A stretch of DNA of 64,000 bases from DAINPP01 sp036743375 (GTDB lineage: Bacteria > Thermotogota > Thermotogae > MWEM01). The stretch lies in assembly GCA_036743375.1 (NCBI GenBank), contig DAINPP010000005.1, forward strand, positions 25,928 through 89,927. The letters are read 5' to 3'. Below are positions 62,905 through 64,000 of the stretch, piece after piece. The notes under the pieces were generated by a model. That model did not search any database, was not told the origin of the DNA, and worked only from the letters and a program-made list of their open reading frames with translations. The stretch's first letter is position 1. The number at the start of each line of letters is the position of its first letter. A program made the translations under genes and the position numbers.

Positions 62905-64000
62905 TTATCTTCCGATGTATTCTGCCAATTGCCAATAGGTAATGTCATTATCAAACTGAGCCATGAGTTTAACGGAACCGTTTTTAATAAATATTTTCCC
63001 CTCAAACCGGCCGTTACGCTTTTCGAGATGATGCCATTTCCCATCCTGAATGATACAGACGTCTATCGCCTTTGGAACAGCAACACGAAACGTCTGATAG
63101 TTATCGGCGTTGAGATATTTGTTTTTTGGTTGAACAAGTTGTACTTTTTCTTCATCAAAAGTTCCGGTGGTTTCCGGAAAGACCGGAAGCAAAGGATCAC
63201 ACTCGGTTACGTTGATGGCATAGGTCATGGCAAGCGTACTGGTGTATTGTCTTTGAGCTGATGACTCTTCCTCTTTTTGTCTGCTGAAGATATTCAGGAA
63301 ATATTTACCCTTTTGATGAAAATTCATGTAGACAACCGTTTCATCGTTCTCGCTTTGCGTTAAGGTGAGATCGCGATATTCTCTTCCTGTTGAGTCGGTT
63401 AAATAAGCTCTTAAAAATACAGTTTCTGGTGTTCTGAACCGTAACGTTAACTGCATTTTTGCGTTTAAACAGCCTTTTGATGTGTTCACCGGTTCAATAT
63501 GATGCTGAAAAAAGGAAGGACTGACATCGGGCAAATCAGTAAATTCTTTAAGCGTTTTTGGAAGATCCAGCAATTGCCAATTCGGATCTTCGGGGAAATG
63601 GCTGTAAATAAATTGTTGAGGGGGTGTGCAAAAATAAAAAGGGTCGAAATTAAATACATACTGTTGATTTCCATCGACATGACCCCCACCCCATGTGCTG
63701 TCTATCAATCGCCATTCCCCATCGATTTTAACGGCATTCCACGCATGATTGGTTTCATTTTCCTTGATCGGGTCTCCCGTTCTGTATCCATATCCTTTGC
63801 CATAACCGTTGATGGTAACGACTTCCACTCCCACGGCGTTCGCCATTTCTGTAAAAAGGTTGGCAAAACCACTACAAACAGAACGCCCCGTCTTTAAAAC
63901 ATTACCGGGCTTCTGACTGCCATAGGAATTGTTGAAATAGGACTCTACATCATAGGCAATGTTGTGGGTAATCCACTCAAAAATAGCCCAGCATTTCTCT
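62905..64000 (-). CDS. Transglutaminase-like domain protein (5' end beyond window)
   Basis: The frame is open through the right edge, so the start is missing. The visible N-part reads IFEWITHNIAYDVESYFNNS, then TGRSVCSGFANLFTEMANAVG with the catalytic Cys. TNHAWNAVKIDGEWRLIDSTWGGG carries the His and Asp. This is the transglutaminase/kyphoscoliosis-peptidase-like fold. About 200 further C-terminal residues are beta-rich. By family it cleaves or cross-links proteins, often outside the cell. It ends 29 bases before the SUMF1-type gene, suggesting a joint surface function. Confidence 0.82.
   Translation of the reverse strand, partial: EKCWAIFEWITHNIAYDVESYFNNSYGSQKPGNVLKTGRSVCSGFANLFTEMANAVGVEVVTINGYGKGYGYRTGDPIKENETNHAWNAVKIDGEWRLIDSTWGGGHVDGNQQYVFNFDPFYFCTPPQQFIYSHFPEDPNWQLLDLPKTLKEFTDLPDVSPSFFQHHIEPVNTSKGCLNAKMQLTLRFRTPETVFLRAYLTDSTGREYRDLTLTQSENDETVVYMNFHQKGKYFLNIFSRQKEEESSAQRQYTSTLAMTYAINVTECDPLLPVFPETTGTFDEEKVQLVQPKNKYLNADNYQTFRVAVPKAIDVCIIQDGKWHHLEKRNGRFEGKIFIKNGSVKLMAQFDNDITYWQLAEYIGR

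Noticed and set aside
59130..64000. Reverse transcriptase or template repeat for the proposed DGR
   Set aside because: Neither a reverse-transcriptase-like protein nor an A-rich copy of the variable region was found. If it exists it lies outside the window.

Overview
This 64 kb window is a bacterial chromosome segment of about 45% G+C by eye. It is dense with collinear housekeeping genes, and TTG and GTG starts are frequent. The block rimO–pgsA–thpR–recA–recX–rny, together with whiA, yvcK, rapZ, disA, a Prp-processed ribosomal protein L27, a GH57 glucanotransferase, a ribose operon and a flagellar fliG-fliH-fliI set, fits the phylum Thermotogota best. A Clostridia-like Firmicute is the main alternative. 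I assign it from gene content and remembered gene order only. There is no rRNA or tRNA in the window to confirm it.

Layout. Positions 1-1155 (minus) hold the start of a ribose operon: an RbsR-like LacI regulator and rbsD, cut by the window edge. A 700-base gene-poor gap follows, with a double LacI-type operator, two forward promoters and a strong hairpin. Positions 1862-21121 (minus) carry a long information-processing stretch. It begins at the right with rplU-prp-rpmA-rplM-rpsI. Next come dnaG-rpoD-Zn protease-thioesterase-radical SAM, then RNase G, a GH57 enzyme, PNPase, an M16 peptidase, two HD-GYP-like paralogues, an alkaline-phosphatase-superfamily protein and a ribosomal L9 domain fused to a NYN/Zc3h12a-type nuclease. 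disA (minus) diverges from yceD-rpmF (plus) at 22.4 kb. fliI/fliH/fliG (minus) follow. From 26.6 to 45.2 kb nearly everything is on the plus strand. One set is zapA, rapZ-yvcK-whiA-nrdR-greA-lysS. The other is a long operon running glycosyltransferase, permease, nrnA, MIP18, minD, yjbQ, sua5, rodZ, DUF4416, rimO, pgsA, thpR, recA, recX, rny.

Positions 45.5-64 kb are more accessory. They hold a sugar ABC binding protein with a fused MalF-MalG-type permease, a C1 aminopeptidase, a ferredoxin-type aldo/keto reductase, an ArsR regulator with a small redox disulfide protein, a MscS channel, an exported phosphatidylserine-decarboxylase-like protein with a flavodoxin, two chemoreceptors and a D-serine ammonia-lyase. 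At the right edge is a two-gene secreted module, a transglutaminase-like protein followed by a SUMF1/C-lectin-fold protein.

The two most interesting items are these. (1) The L9-NYN fusion at 1862-2665 lies in the same cluster as RNase G and PNPase and suggests a ribosome-tethered endonuclease. (2) The 3' end of the SUMF1-type gene (about 60893-61000) looks like the variable region of a diversity-generating retroelement. It is 68% G+C, and the expected loop positions are all NNC codons, as A-directed mutagenesis of AAC codons would leave. No reverse transcriptase or template repeat is visible in the window.
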